Notes under the pieces: model-generated
What the model was told of the DNA's origin: nothing
Database searches by the model: none
The model's input: the letters and a program-made list of their open reading frames with translations, nothing else
Translations under genes and position numbers: made by a program
Part shown: piece after piece, positions 1-8,466 of the stretch
Numbering within the stretch: position 1 is the stretch's first letter
Layout: the number at the start of each line of letters is the position of its first letter
Origin: DAOPZC01 sp035353175
Lineage (GTDB): Bacteria > Verrucomicrobiota > Kiritimatiellia > RFP12 > UBA1067
Length of the DNA stretch: 64,000 bases
Reading direction: 5' to 3'
NCBI GenBank assembly: GCA_035353175.1
Contig: DAOPZC010000005.1
Location: 76,682 to 140,681 of the forward strand

Positions 1-15
1 CGGCCGGGCGGGGCT

Positions 16-1707
16 GTGGCGGACAGCGAAGTCGCCAAGCGCCTTGCCGAGCATGCGGCCTGGTCGCTGGATCAGTATCAGATCGAACCCGCGGAAGGAA
101 AAAAGCGGTTCCACGACTTCGACTTGCCTTCGGAACTGATGCATGCCGTCTCGGACCTGGGCTTCAAGTACTGCTCGCCGATTCAGGCGCTCAGCCTGGA
201 GCATGCCCTCGCCGGCAAGAACGTGGCGGGCAAGGCTCAGACCGGCACCGGCAAGACGGCCGCATTTCTCGTGGCGATCCTGACGCGGTATCTGCGCACG
301 CCCGAGGCCCGCCACGAGAAGGGCGGGGCGCCGCGCGCACTCGTGATCGCGCCGACGCGCGAATTGGTGATCCAGATCTGCAAGGATGCCGCCAACATCG
401 GCAAGTACTGCGCCCTTCGGTCCCTCGCGGTCTACGGCGGCATGGATTACGAGCGCCAGAAGCGCGAGGTGAGCGACTCGCCTGTTGACCTGCTGGTGGC
501 GACGCCGGGACGTCTGCTCGATTTCGTCCGGTCGCGCGTGATCGACCTTTCGAAGGTGGACACGCTGGTCATCGACGAAGCGGACCGCATGCTCGACATG
601 GGTTTCATTCCGGATGTGCGCTCGATCATCAACCGCCTCCCCCCCAAGGAGAAGCGGTGCACGATGCTCTACAGCGCCACCTTGGACGACGAGGTGATGC
701 GGCTGGCGTCGCAGTGGATGGAAGCCCCCGTCAAGGTGGAAGTGGAATCTGAACACGTCACGACCAAGACCGTGAAGCAGATCGTGTATGTGGTCACCGC
801 GAACGAGAAGTTTACGGTGCTCTACAACCAGATCCAGCAGTATCCGGACTCGCGCATGTTGGTCTTCTGCAATCGGCGGAACACGACGGAGGATGTTGCG
901 GACAGCCTGTCGCGGCGTGGAATCCGCTGTGAGATGCTGAGCGGCGATGTGAATCAGAACCGCCGCCTGCGCGTGCTCGAAGACTTCCGCGAGGGCAAGG
1001 TGCGCATCGTCGTGGCCACGGATGTGGCGGGACGCGGCATTCATGTGGATGACATCGGCTTCGTCATCAACTTCGATTTCCCGTACGAGCCAGAGGACTA
1101 CGTGCACCGCATCGGACGCACGGGGCGCGCGGGGCATACGGGTACGGCGATTTCGTTCGCGGACGAGGACGAGTCGTTCATCATTCCCGACATCGAGAAG
1201 TTCATCGGCGAAGAGCTGAAGTGCACGGTGCTGCAGGGCGACGATCCGCTGCTGACGAAGCTGCCGCCGAAACCGCAGGGCCACGGACATGTCCGCCGCG
1301 AGCGCGAGGAGGCGGATGACCGCCGTCACGCGGAAACTCCTGCGCAGCCGCGGGAGCAAAGTCCGGAGCCGTCCCTGGAGGCGTCGCCGGTTGCTGCGGC
1401 GCCGTGTGCCGAGCGGCCCGTCGTCGCCGCCGAGCCGCCGCCCGCGCGTCCGGCCGAAACTGAAACCCCGAAGGCCGAAGTTAAGCACGAGGCGCCGCGC
1501 GCTCCCGCGCCGGCGAAGGCCGAGGTTAAGCCCGAGACGCCGCCTCGCGCTCCCGCGCCGGCGGTGGCTCCTGCTCCCGCTAAGCCGGCTGCTGAAGGTG
1601 GTCGCTCCCGCGGCGAGACGCGTCCGGTCACGCCGCCGGCAGGGCCTGGTGCTGCGCGGGCTCCGCGTTTCTCCGAAGAGTGGGTTCCGGGACAGGGCTC
1701 GAAATAG
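16..1707 (+). CDS. DEAD-box ATP-dependent RNA helicase (RhlB/RhlE-like)
   Basis: Superfamily 2 RNA helicase that would unwind RNA duplexes in ribosome assembly or mRNA decay. Seen in the 563-aa product: Q motif with Gln57, Walker A AQTGTGKT near residues 74-81, PTREL, DEAD at 187-190, SAT, and HRIGRTGR at 364-371. After about residue 415 the protein is a Pro/Ala/Glu/Arg-rich low-complexity tail of about 150 residues, which is common in DEAD-box proteins and usually binds RNA or partners. The start given is a GTG, but the frame is open to the first base of the window, so the true start may lie upstream. The RhlB versus RhlE assignment is not certain. Confidence 0.93.
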   Translation: MADSEVAKRLAEHAAWSLDQYQIEPAEGKKRFHDFDLPSELMHAVSDLGFKYCSPIQALSLEHALAGKNVAGKAQTGTGKTAAFLVAILTRYLRTPEARHEKGGAPRALVIAPTRELVIQICKDAANIGKYCALRSLAVYGGMDYERQKREVSDSPVDLLVATPGRLLDFVRSRVIDLSKVDTLVIDEADRMLDMGFIPDVRSIINRLPPKEKRCTMLYSATLDDEVMRLASQWMEAPVKVEVESEHVTTKTVKQIVYVVTANEKFTVLYNQIQQYPDSRMLVFCNRRNTTEDVADSLSRRGIRCEMLSGDVNQNRRLRVLEDFREGKVRIVVATDVAGRGIHVDDIGFVINFDFPYEPEDYVHRIGRTGRAGHTGTAISFADEDESFIIPDIEKFIGEELKCTVLQGDDPLLTKLPPKPQGHGHVRREREEADDRRHAETPAQPREQSPEPSLEASPVAAAPCAERPVVAAEPPPARPAETETPKAEVKHEAPRAPAPAKAEVKPETPPRAPAPAVAPAPAKPAAEGGRSRGETRPVTPPAGPGAARAPRFSEEWVPGQGSK

Positions 1708-1750
1708 CGCAAGGATGTTCAAGATCGCAATGGTTACAAGGAGGTCCACG

Positions 1751-2368
1751 ATGAAACAGATGGTTGGTGTGATGGGTGCTTTGGCCGGTTTGCTGGTCGG
1801 CTTTGCACAGGCTGAGACGGTCAGCTTGGTCCAAACGACGGATATGCGAGGACAGTCCGAGTATTCGGTCTTGACGCGCGAAGAATACGCCGCGTTGCAG
1901 AAAGAGATCAAAGAGGAGGCCGCGGTTTACGCGGTGGCGGCGGCCGAAGCCAAAAAGGAGTGGGAGTCCGATAAGGAGAACAAGCTCCCGTTCCAGGGCA
2001 ACCGCATCAAGGTCCGCACGGCCAAGAAGATGGGCGCCGATTTCACCGACCGCGACAAAGCGGAGAAGAAAAAGACGCAAATCGAGGAACGGGCCAGCGA
2101 AAAGCAGCTCGCGGAGATGGACAAGGCTGAGAAAAAAGCGAAACAGAGCAAGCCGAAAGAAGAGGATGTCGCCAAGGAAGAGGCCCGGACCAAGGCGTTC
2201 GAAGACGCTTTCGCCATGATCAGCAAAAAGATGGGCGACAAGCTCGGGCGTCCTGTGCCGAGCATCGGGTTCGCGATGGAAGCGCCGAAGGAAGAGCCCA
2301 AGAAGGAAGAGCCCAAGAAGGACGAAAAGAAGGACGAAAAGAAAAACGAGAAGAAGGCCGGCCATTGA
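1751..2368 (+). CDS. Secreted lysine/glutamate-rich protein of unknown function
   Basis: I do not recognise a family. The start is the ATG just after a perfect AAGGAGGT at 1738-1745. An N-terminal signal peptide (about 20 residues, ending AQA before Glu) predicts export. The mature part is highly charged, with long Lys/Glu-rich helical stretches likely to form coiled coil, and ends in degenerate tandem repeats of KKEEP and KKDE type. It sits between the helicase and hisD on the same strand, with 34 bases to the hisD start. It could be a periplasmic or envelope-associated structural protein; no catalytic motif is visible. Confidence 0.75.
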   Translation: MKQMVGVMGALAGLLVGFAQAETVSLVQTTDMRGQSEYSVLTREEYAALQKEIKEEAAVYAVAAAEAKKEWESDKENKLPFQGNRIKVRTAKKMGADFTDRDKAEKKKTQIEERASEKQLAEMDKAEKKAKQSKPKEEDVAKEEARTKAFEDAFAMISKKMGDKLGRPVPSIGFAMEAPKEEPKKEEPKKDEKKDEKKNEKKAGH

Positions 2369-2402
2369 GGTGAGGGGGCGGCGCGACGAGCGGGGTAAAG
2401 AA

Positions 2403-3701
2403 ATGGTTGCGAAAATCGCGAAATGGTCCGTGAAAAAGCCGGCGCCGGAGGTCGAGCGGTTTTTGGCCCGGCCCGCGTTCGCGCCGGAAGCGGAAACGGC
2501 CGCGGCGAGCCTGTTGGCCGATATCCGCGAGCGCGGCGACGCGGCGGTGCTCGCGGCGGCGAAACGGTTTGACGGTGCCTCGCTCAAGGCTTCCGAGATG
2601 CTGGTCTCGCCGCACGAAATCAAGGCGGCGGGCCGGTCCGTGGCCGCGCGCGTGAAACGCGCCGTGAAGGACGCGCACGGACGCGTCCGGTGTTATGCCG
2701 AGGCGGGGTTGCGTGAGCCGTGGCACCTGCGCACGCCGCAGGGGGGCTATACGGGCGAGTTCTATTCGCCCATGGACCGCGTCGGCGTCTACGTGCCCGG
2801 CGGCACCGCGCCGCTGGCGTCTACGGCCGTGATGACCGTGACACTCGCCCGAGCCGCCGGCGTCAAAGAGATCGTGGCCTGTACGCCGTGTGGCAAAGAC
2901 AAGACGGTCAATCCGGTCCTGCTTTACGCGCTCAACCTCGCGGGGGCCACCGAGATCTACAAGATCGGCGGCATCCAGTCGATCGGCCTCATGGCCTTTG
3001 GATCCAAGACCGTCCGTCCGGTACAGAAGATTGCGGGGCCGGGAAATGCCTATGTGACGGCCGCCAAGCGCCAGGTCTATGGTTATGTCGCCATCGACCA
3101 GGTCGCTGGGCCCAGCGAGATCGCGGTGCTGGCCGACGACTCCGTCAAGCCCGCTTGGGCCGCTGCGGATCTCCTGTCGCAGGCCGAGCACGGCAGCGGC
3201 CATGAGAAGGCGCTGCTGGTGACCGATTCTCAGGCGTTCGCCGAGGCGGTGTGCGACGAGATCGCGTGGCAGACGCCCCGTCTGTCGCGCGCCGCCATGG
3301 TGGAGCGGGTGATCGAGAAAGACGGCATTCTGCTGGTGGTCGTTCCGGATCTCAAGCAGGGCATGGAACTGGTGAATCGTTTCGCTCCGGAACACTTCGA
3401 GATCATGACGCGCGACGCGCGATCATTCGTGAACGACGTGCGGGCCGCGGGTGCCGTGTTTGTCGGCCCGTGGACGCCCGAGCCGTCCGGTGATTTCGTG
3501 GCAGGCCCTAGCCATGTCTTGCCCACCGGCGGCGCGGCGCGGATGTTCAACGGACTCACGGCCGACGATTTCCGCCGCCGGCACAGTTTCGTGGAGTTTA
3601 CCGCAGAGGATCTCGCGCAGACGCTGGCCTCGATCGGGACGTTCGCCGAGGTCGAAGGCCTGGACGCGCACGGGCGGTCAGCTTCGATCCGGTTCGAATA
3701 A
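2403..3701 (+). CDS. hisD: Histidinol dehydrogenase
   Basis: NAD-dependent zinc enzyme oxidising L-histidinol to L-histidine, the last two steps of histidine synthesis in the cytoplasm. The 432-aa length from the ATG at 2403 matches the family; an in-frame GTG at 2370 would add 11 residues with no better ribosome site. Visible signatures are the GPGNAYV segment, AGPSEIAVLAD, QAEH (Gln and His metal ligands), NRFAPEHFEI, SGDFVAGPSHVLPTGG, and the C-terminal DAHGRS His. The usual AEHD is AEHG here. No other his gene is present, so hisD stands alone in this window. HisD homologues that act on other alcohols exist, but the ligand set favours the standard role. Confidence 0.9.
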   Translation: MVAKIAKWSVKKPAPEVERFLARPAFAPEAETAAASLLADIRERGDAAVLAAAKRFDGASLKASEMLVSPHEIKAAGRSVAARVKRAVKDAHGRVRCYAEAGLREPWHLRTPQGGYTGEFYSPMDRVGVYVPGGTAPLASTAVMTVTLARAAGVKEIVACTPCGKDKTVNPVLLYALNLAGATEIYKIGGIQSIGLMAFGSKTVRPVQKIAGPGNAYVTAAKRQVYGYVAIDQVAGPSEIAVLADDSVKPAWAAADLLSQAEHGSGHEKALLVTDSQAFAEAVCDEIAWQTPRLSRAAMVERVIEKDGILLVVVPDLKQGMELVNRFAPEHFEIMTRDARSFVNDVRAAGAVFVGPWTPEPSGDFVAGPSHVLPTGGAARMFNGLTADDFRRRHSFVEFTAEDLAQTLASIGTFAEVEGLDAHGRSASIRFE

Positions 3702-3724
3702 AAAGGCCGGACGGCAGCAGACAC

Positions 3725-3763
3725 AAAAAAAGAACCCCGCCGCGTGGACGGGGTTCTTTTTTT
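3725..3763. terminator. Bidirectional intrinsic terminator between hisD and secG
   Basis: Perfect 15-bp inverted repeat (3725-3739 with 3749-3763): seven A, GAACCCCG, a 9-base loop, CGGGGTTC and seven T. The A/T runs on both flanks make it work for the rightward hisD transcript and the leftward secG transcript. Confidence 0.93.
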
Positions 3764-3780
3764 ACGCTCTGGAGGACGAC

Positions 3781-4152
3781 TTACTTGGCCGCAGGCGCAG
3801 GTGCCGCGGGCGCGGCGGCGGGAGCGCTTGCGGGCGCAGCGGCGGGCGCCGAGAACGGCAGCGCCTGCTGCGCCGCGGGCGCAGGGGCCTTCACGCCTTC
3901 CATCACCGACGTGCCGGTATGGGAGGTCAGGCGCGAGAGCACCAGCGTGTTCAGCAGGAAGACCGAACCCAAAATGATGGTGGCTTTGGTCAGCACGTTC
4001 CCCATCTGGGCGCCGAAAAGGGCTTCTCCCACGCCGCCGCCAAAGCTGACGCCGAGGCCGCCTTCTTTCGGCTTCTGCAGCATGATCACGCCGCCCAGAA
4101 GAAAGCACACGATGACTTCAAGCACATACAAAAAACCGATCAGAATCTGCAT
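3781..4152 (-). CDS. secG: Preprotein translocase subunit SecG
   Basis: Small membrane subunit of the SecYEG channel that helps SecA-driven export. The 123-aa protein has two hydrophobic segments (about residues 4-24 and 52-74) with the family-typical loop between them (MLQKPKEGGLG, then GGGVGEALFG and LTKAT). The C-terminal 40 residues are Ala/Pro-rich low complexity, a common extension in GC-rich bacteria. It is a single gene that converges on hisD at a shared terminator. Confidence 0.92.
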   Translation of the reverse strand: MQILIGFLYVLEVIVCFLLGGVIMLQKPKEGGLGVSFGGGVGEALFGAQMGNVLTKATIILGSVFLLNTLVLSRLTSHTGTSVMEGVKAPAPAAQQALPFSAPAAAPASAPAAAPAAPAPAAK

Positions 4153-4372
4153 GGTCCATCTCCGTTCATCGCCGACCTAAATGAGGCGGCAAAAATGAAA
4201 CGTATTTATAACAAAAAAGCGGGGTGACCCGCAACTGCAAATTAGGGAATGTGTTTTTCCGGCCGTCTGCTATACTGACTGAAACCGTGTCGTTGGGCCG
4301 GAACGTCTCTCCTCGGGGCTGACTTCTGGCACGTAAAACACGACGGAAAAACGCCGGAAGCTTCTTTCTGCC

Positions 4373-5131
4373 ATGCCAGACTATATCATCCCCAATCTGC
4401 TCAATGCCGGGCGTGTCTTGAAGCTGTTGGCCTCGGAGCCGGGTCTCACGGCTCTGCAGATCAGCCGGGCGTTGCATGTGCCGCGCACAACGGTCATGCG
4501 CATCGCCGCTTCGCTGGTCCGCGAGGGGCTGCTTGAAAGCGGCGCGCAGCAGAGCTATTCGCTCGGCCCCGCGCTGATTTATTTGGGGATCCGTGCCACG
4601 GCAGGTGTGGATCTGACGGGGTTGTCGAAGCCGCTTCTTAAGCAGCTCGCCGTCAAGACCGGCGAGACCGCGCATCTCGCCATGTTGTCCGACGATAAGT
4701 CGCTGCTGCTGGAAGTCTGCCAAAGCCCGCTGCCGATCCGGGCAGGCGCGCCGGCCGGGACGCTCGCTGATCTCCACTGCTCGGCCACGGGCAAGATCTT
4801 TCTGGCGTGGAATTTTCAAGACACGCTGGCGGCCTTTTTCGCGCGGGTTCAGCCGTTGCCCCGCACCGCGCGGACCCTCACCACGCCGGAACGGATGGCC
4901 AAAGAGACGGCTTTAATCCTCAAGCGCGGCTATGCCGTGGACGAAGAGGAGTTTTATGACGGGATACGCTGTGTGGCGGTGCCGGTCTTCAACAGCCGCG
5001 GGCACGTCCATATCGCACTCGGGCTCACGGGCGTGACTGCTCGTCTGACGCATAAGCGCATTCCCGGCTGTGTGGCCCAGCTCAAAGAGGCGGCCGCGAA
5101 GCTCTCCGTGGCGCTTGGCTACCACCCGTAA
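4373..5131 (+). CDS. IclR-family transcriptional regulator
   Basis: DNA-binding regulator of 252 aa. An N-terminal winged helix-turn-helix covers about residues 1-65 (LTALQISRALHVPRTTVMRIAASL is the helix-turn-helix), followed by the IclR effector-binding domain with the TGETAHLAM and LHCSATGKIFLAW signatures. A TATACT -10-like box lies at 4271-4276. IclR relatives include KdgR, which controls kduI/kduD and pectin genes in enterobacteria. Here the gene ends 31 bases from convergent kduD and is close to two GH105 genes, so it may sense a uronate intermediate; that link is inference. Twin palindromes at 8231 and 8377 are candidate binding sites. Confidence 0.9.
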   Translation: MPDYIIPNLLNAGRVLKLLASEPGLTALQISRALHVPRTTVMRIAASLVREGLLESGAQQSYSLGPALIYLGIRATAGVDLTGLSKPLLKQLAVKTGETAHLAMLSDDKSLLLEVCQSPLPIRAGAPAGTLADLHCSATGKIFLAWNFQDTLAAFFARVQPLPRTARTLTTPERMAKETALILKRGYAVDEEEFYDGIRCVAVPVFNSRGHVHIALGLTGVTARLTHKRIPGCVAQLKEAAAKLSVALGYHP

Positions 5132-5162
5132 ACGGGACTTGCCTAACGGGGCTTGTCGCGTT

Positions 5163-5927
5163 TCAGCGCGCGAGCCAGCCGCCGTCGACCGCCAGGGTGT
5201 GGCCGTTCATGTAGTCCGACGCGGGCGAGGCGAGGAAGACGACGGCGGACATGAGGTCCTCCGGCGTACCCCAGCGGCCGGCGGGGATGCGGTCGAGGAT
5301 CGCCTGGTTGCGGGCGGGGTTCTCGCGGATCGGCCGCGTGTTTTCGGTGGCGATATAGCCCGGGGCGATCGCGTTGGTGCAGATCCGGTGCGGCGCCAGC
5401 TCGTTGGCCATCAGCATGGTCAGGCTCTTGATGCCGCCTTTGGAGGCCGCGTAGCCCGGCACGAAGATGCCGCCCTGGAACGAGAGCATCGAGGCGATGT
5501 TGATGATTTTGCCGCCGCGGCCTTGGGCGATCATCTGCTTGGCCGCGGCCTGGCTGAGGAAGAAGGGCGTGCTCAGGTTGATGCTGATCACGTCGTTCCA
5601 GTTCTTGGCGCTGTGCTCGGTGAAGGGCTCGCGGCGGATGATGCCGGCGTTGTTCACCAGGATGTCCACGCCGCCGAGCTGCTTGACGACTTCGGCGACG
5701 ATGCCGGGCGCGACTTCGTCGCCCTTGCTGAGGTCGGCCGTGATGGCGCAGGTGCGGCGGCCCAGCGCGTTGATTTTTTCGGCGGTCTCATCCATGGGGA
5801 TCACGTCGACGAGCGCCACATCCGCACCCGCCTCGGCGAGCGCGAGCGCGTACCCTTGTCCGATGCCGCGCGCGCTGCCGGTGACGATGGCGACTTTGCC
5901 GTCCAGTTTGAATTGGTCGAGAATCAT
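5163..5927 (-). CDS. kduD: 2-dehydro-3-deoxy-D-gluconate 5-dehydrogenase (KduD-like SDR)
   Basis: Short-chain dehydrogenase of 254 aa that would reduce 2,5-diketo-3-deoxygluconate to 2-keto-3-deoxygluconate (KDG) in unsaturated-uronate catabolism. Seen: TGSARGIG cofactor loop near the N terminus, NNAG, catalytic Ser in NIASM, and YAASK. The start MILDQFKLDGKVAIVTG and the end NGHTLAVDGGWLAR are KduD-like. AAGGAG precedes the ATG. It is followed 63 bases downstream in genome order by the GH105-DUF4861 gene on the same strand, so both are probably co-transcribed. Other gluconate-type SDRs are possible, but the context and the kduI/kdgK genes elsewhere in the window support KduD. Confidence 0.85.
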   Translation of the reverse strand: MILDQFKLDGKVAIVTGSARGIGQGYALALAEAGADVALVDVIPMDETAEKINALGRRTCAITADLSKGDEVAPGIVAEVVKQLGGVDILVNNAGIIRREPFTEHSAKNWNDVISINLSTPFFLSQAAAKQMIAQGRGGKIINIASMLSFQGGIFVPGYAASKGGIKSLTMLMANELAPHRICTNAIAPGYIATENTRPIRENPARNQAILDRIPAGRWGTPEDLMSAVVFLASPASDYMNGHTLAVDGGWLAR

Positions 5928-5990
5928 GAGAGCTCCTTCATTTGTTCAATCGTTCGTTCGTGCGGGGTTTTGGGGCGCGTCAGGGGCGCC

Positions 5991-8207
5991 TCACTTGACG
6001 GTCACGGTGAGCGGCGTCCGCAGGCCGGCGGCGAAGGCGGCGACATAGCCGTTCCAGTAGGTCGCGTTGACGAAGTCGCCCGCGCCGCTCCAGGCGGCGC
6101 CCGCGTACCAGACGAAGGGTTTGTCGGGCGTGAGCGCGGCCAGCAGATAGACGTTCTCGGTCGTGTCCGACATCAGCGTCGCCTTCGTCGGCAACACGAC
6201 GGCTGTGGCGATGGCGCCCATTTTCGGCTGCTCCGGCTCGAAGTTGGTCATCCAGCCCTGCTCGGGATGCACGGCGAGCAGGCCGTTGTGCAGGTGGGCG
6301 GCCGAGGTGTCGATGCCCGGGCCGGCCGTGAGCGGCGCGGAGCCCGTGATGGTGAAGCGGCTTTCGCAGCGCGTGAAGTGCGAGCCGGCGTCGAGGCTCA
6401 TGCGCCGCGTCTCGGCGACCGTGACGCCGTTGCCGCACGCCCACGGCGCGTAGGTGACCTCGAAGACCGTGCGGACCGGGCCGCTGGCGAGGTGTTTCTG
6501 CGTGGCCCAGTTCTGGCTCACGAAGCAGGTGCCGGCGTTGAAGACGCCGAGGCCGCCGCAGCCGCGCCCGGGGCCGACCTTGTAGTTGTCCATGCCCTCG
6601 CCCTCGTCGGCGTGGTAGTTCTTGCGCTTGAGCCACTTGTCGATGATGGGGTAGCGGACGCTCTTGTTCCAGATGTCGATGCCGCTGGAGACGAGCGACT
6701 GGCCTGCGGGCGCCGGCTTCATGATGACGGGGCCGTAGATGCGCGCGGCGGTGCGGTCGTTCTCCCACAGGTAGTCGTCCATGCGTTCCGGGGCGTGGCG
6801 GCTGAAGCAGACGGCGGCGGTCGGAGCGGCGGGGACGGTGTCGCTCTCGAAGACCCAGAAAGCGCGGCTCTGGCGGGCGAGGGCGTAGGTCTTGAAGATC
6901 AGCTCGTCCGGCGTGCCGTCGCCGTCGGCGTCGATCAGCTGGTGCGGCAGCACCGCGCTGTTGCGGACGTCGAAAACGCGCACCTTGTCCGCCTTGAAGC
7001 CGAGCTTCGGCCAGTCGAGCGTGACCGTCTCGGCGGCGCGGTAGCTGCCGAGGGGGTTGACGACTTCGACTGTCTTGCGGGCGGCGTGCGCGTCGGCGAT
7101 GACGAGCTTGCGCAGCTCCATGGCGGCGCAGAGGTAGGCGCCCACGGCGTAGACCTCATAGTCGTCCGCGGTGTAGGAGGCGACCGGGCGGTCGCCGATC
7201 GGCTGCACCCAGCCGAGGCGGCCTTCGGCGTTGATGTTCCGGGTGATGACGGCCCACGCTTTCTGCACGCAGGGCAGATATTCGGCGCGGTCGAGCACGC
7301 CGTTGTTGATGCCCCACAGCAGCCCGTAGGTGAAGAACGAGGTGCCGCTCATCTCGGGCATGTCGGGGTCTTCGCGGTCGCACAGGCTCGGGCGCCACGC
7401 GCCGTCGGCGTGCTGGGCCTGCTTGAGGGCGGCGGCCATCTCTTTGAAGAGGCCCAGATAGAAGCCGCGCGTGGGCCAGTCCTGCGGCAGGTCGCGCAGG
7501 ATGATCGGCAGCGAGCCGAAGACCCAGCCGTTGCCGCGGCACCAGTAGACGTGCTTGCCGTTTTTGCTCTGCTTGTCGAAGTAGCGCGAGTCGCGGAAGA
7601 AGAAGTGGTCCTCTTTGCTGTAGAGGTAGTCGGCCGTGGACTTGTACTCCTGGTCCATGAACGCCAGGTAGCGGGTGTCGCCGGTCAGGCCGTACATTTT
7701 GACCAGGACGGTGGGCGACATGAACAGGGCGTCGCACCAGCTCCAGCGCTTCTGGTTGTCCTTCTTGGTGAAGTCGAGCGGGCCTTTGTGCGGGTTGGCG
7801 AGGATGTAGTCGTAGGTCTGGCGCAGGCGCTCGACGTAGACCGGGTTGTTCTCGAACGCGGCGAGCTCGAGCCAGCTCTGCCCAATGCAGTGATCGTCCG
7901 CGTGGTAGGTCCGGGTGAGCGGGGTCCAGCCGCTGGCCTTGCCGAGCTCGCGGATCTGGCCGAGGTAGGGGAGCGCGGGGTCGGAGAGTCCCAGGGCGGC
8001 GATGCCCGCGTAGAAGGCGCCGTAGGTCCAGTCGAGCTTGTTGTGCGGCTTGGGGTTGGCCGTCATCCAGTCGGCGACGAGCCGGGCGTTGCCGCTGATG
8101 GCGTCCAACGTCCAGGCATCGGAGACTTTGCGTGTCTCTTGGGCCATGAGGGCCGATAGTGCGAAGAGGGCTGAAAACAAGGTGATGCGCAAAGAGACTG
8201 TTTGCAT
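5991..8207 (-). CDS. Secreted GH105 unsaturated rhamnogalacturonyl hydrolase fused to DUF4861
   Basis: A 738-aa exported enzyme. After a signal peptide (about 22 residues, ending ALMA) comes a GH105 (alpha/alpha)6 barrel to about residue 370. It contains the catalytic-Asp segment WCDALFM, the CRGNGW active-site stretch and MSGTSFFTYG, all typical of enzymes removing 4,5-unsaturated uronic acid from oligosaccharides. Residues about 385-738 match the DUF4861 type (HAPERMDDYLWENDR, RRMSLDAGSHFTRCE), a domain often found near uronate genes and of unknown activity. The ATG follows GGAGGAACGGCAC. A TGTTCA-N4-TGAACA palindrome sits 24 bases upstream of the start codon, and kduD follows downstream. 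Confidence 0.9.
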   Translation of the reverse strand: MQTVSLRITLFSALFALSALMAQETRKVSDAWTLDAISGNARLVADWMTANPKPHNKLDWTYGAFYAGIAALGLSDPALPYLGQIRELGKASGWTPLTRTYHADDHCIGQSWLELAAFENNPVYVERLRQTYDYILANPHKGPLDFTKKDNQKRWSWCDALFMSPTVLVKMYGLTGDTRYLAFMDQEYKSTADYLYSKEDHFFFRDSRYFDKQSKNGKHVYWCRGNGWVFGSLPIILRDLPQDWPTRGFYLGLFKEMAAALKQAQHADGAWRPSLCDREDPDMPEMSGTSFFTYGLLWGINNGVLDRAEYLPCVQKAWAVITRNINAEGRLGWVQPIGDRPVASYTADDYEVYAVGAYLCAAMELRKLVIADAHAARKTVEVVNPLGSYRAAETVTLDWPKLGFKADKVRVFDVRNSAVLPHQLIDADGDGTPDELIFKTYALARQSRAFWVFESDTVPAAPTAAVCFSRHAPERMDDYLWENDRTAARIYGPVIMKPAPAGQSLVSSGIDIWNKSVRYPIIDKWLKRKNYHADEGEGMDNYKVGPGRGCGGLGVFNAGTCFVSQNWATQKHLASGPVRTVFEVTYAPWACGNGVTVAETRRMSLDAGSHFTRCESRFTITGSAPLTAGPGIDTSAAHLHNGLLAVHPEQGWMTNFEPEQPKMGAIATAVVLPTKATLMSDTTENVYLLAALTPDKPFVWYAGAAWSGAGDFVNATYWNGYVAAFAAGLRTPLTVTVK

Positions 8208-8230
8208 GTGCCGTTCCTCCCGTTACCAAG

Positions 8231-8246
8231 TGTTCAAATATGAACA
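8231..8246. promoter_or_regulatory. Operator-like palindrome, copy 1
   Basis: Inverted repeat TGTTCA-N4-TGAACA (TGTTCAAATATGAACA), 24 bases upstream of the GH105-DUF4861 start. Its half-sites and spacing are identical to those of the copy at 8377-8392. Position and symmetry suggest a dimeric repressor or activator site; the regulator is not identified. Confidence 0.65.
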
Positions 8247-8376
8247 CGCCTTCTCTCAGAATGGCATTCAGTTTAATCGTTCAGCGTATTCCTGCAAGCG
8301 TAAAAAGAGACAAGAATTGGCTTGCGCCATCAAATCGCCCCGTGCTAAAAGAAGGATCGTGATTCACGTCCCGGCA

Positions 8377-8392
8377 TGTTCACATGTGAACA
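8377..8392. promoter_or_regulatory. Operator-like palindrome, copy 2
   Basis: Perfect 16-bp palindrome TGTTCACATGTGAACA, 75 bases upstream of the LamG/BNR_4 gene. It has the same TGTTCA half-sites and 4-bp spacer as the copy at 8231. The two lie 146 bp apart in the divergent intergenic region, one near each gene start. Confidence 0.65.
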
Positions 8393-8466
8393 TCGTGTGG
8401 CGGGTGGCGAATGGGCCGGCGCTGCGGGCCGGCTCCTCTTGAAAGGGATGGTTCAAAGGAGGGGCG

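Noticed and set aside
5070..8159. Rightward 1,029-codon ORF opposite kduD and the GH105 fusion
   Set aside because: Low-complexity Gly/Ala/Asp/Val/Arg composition and no domain; it is the GC-rich shadow of two well-supported genes on the other strand.
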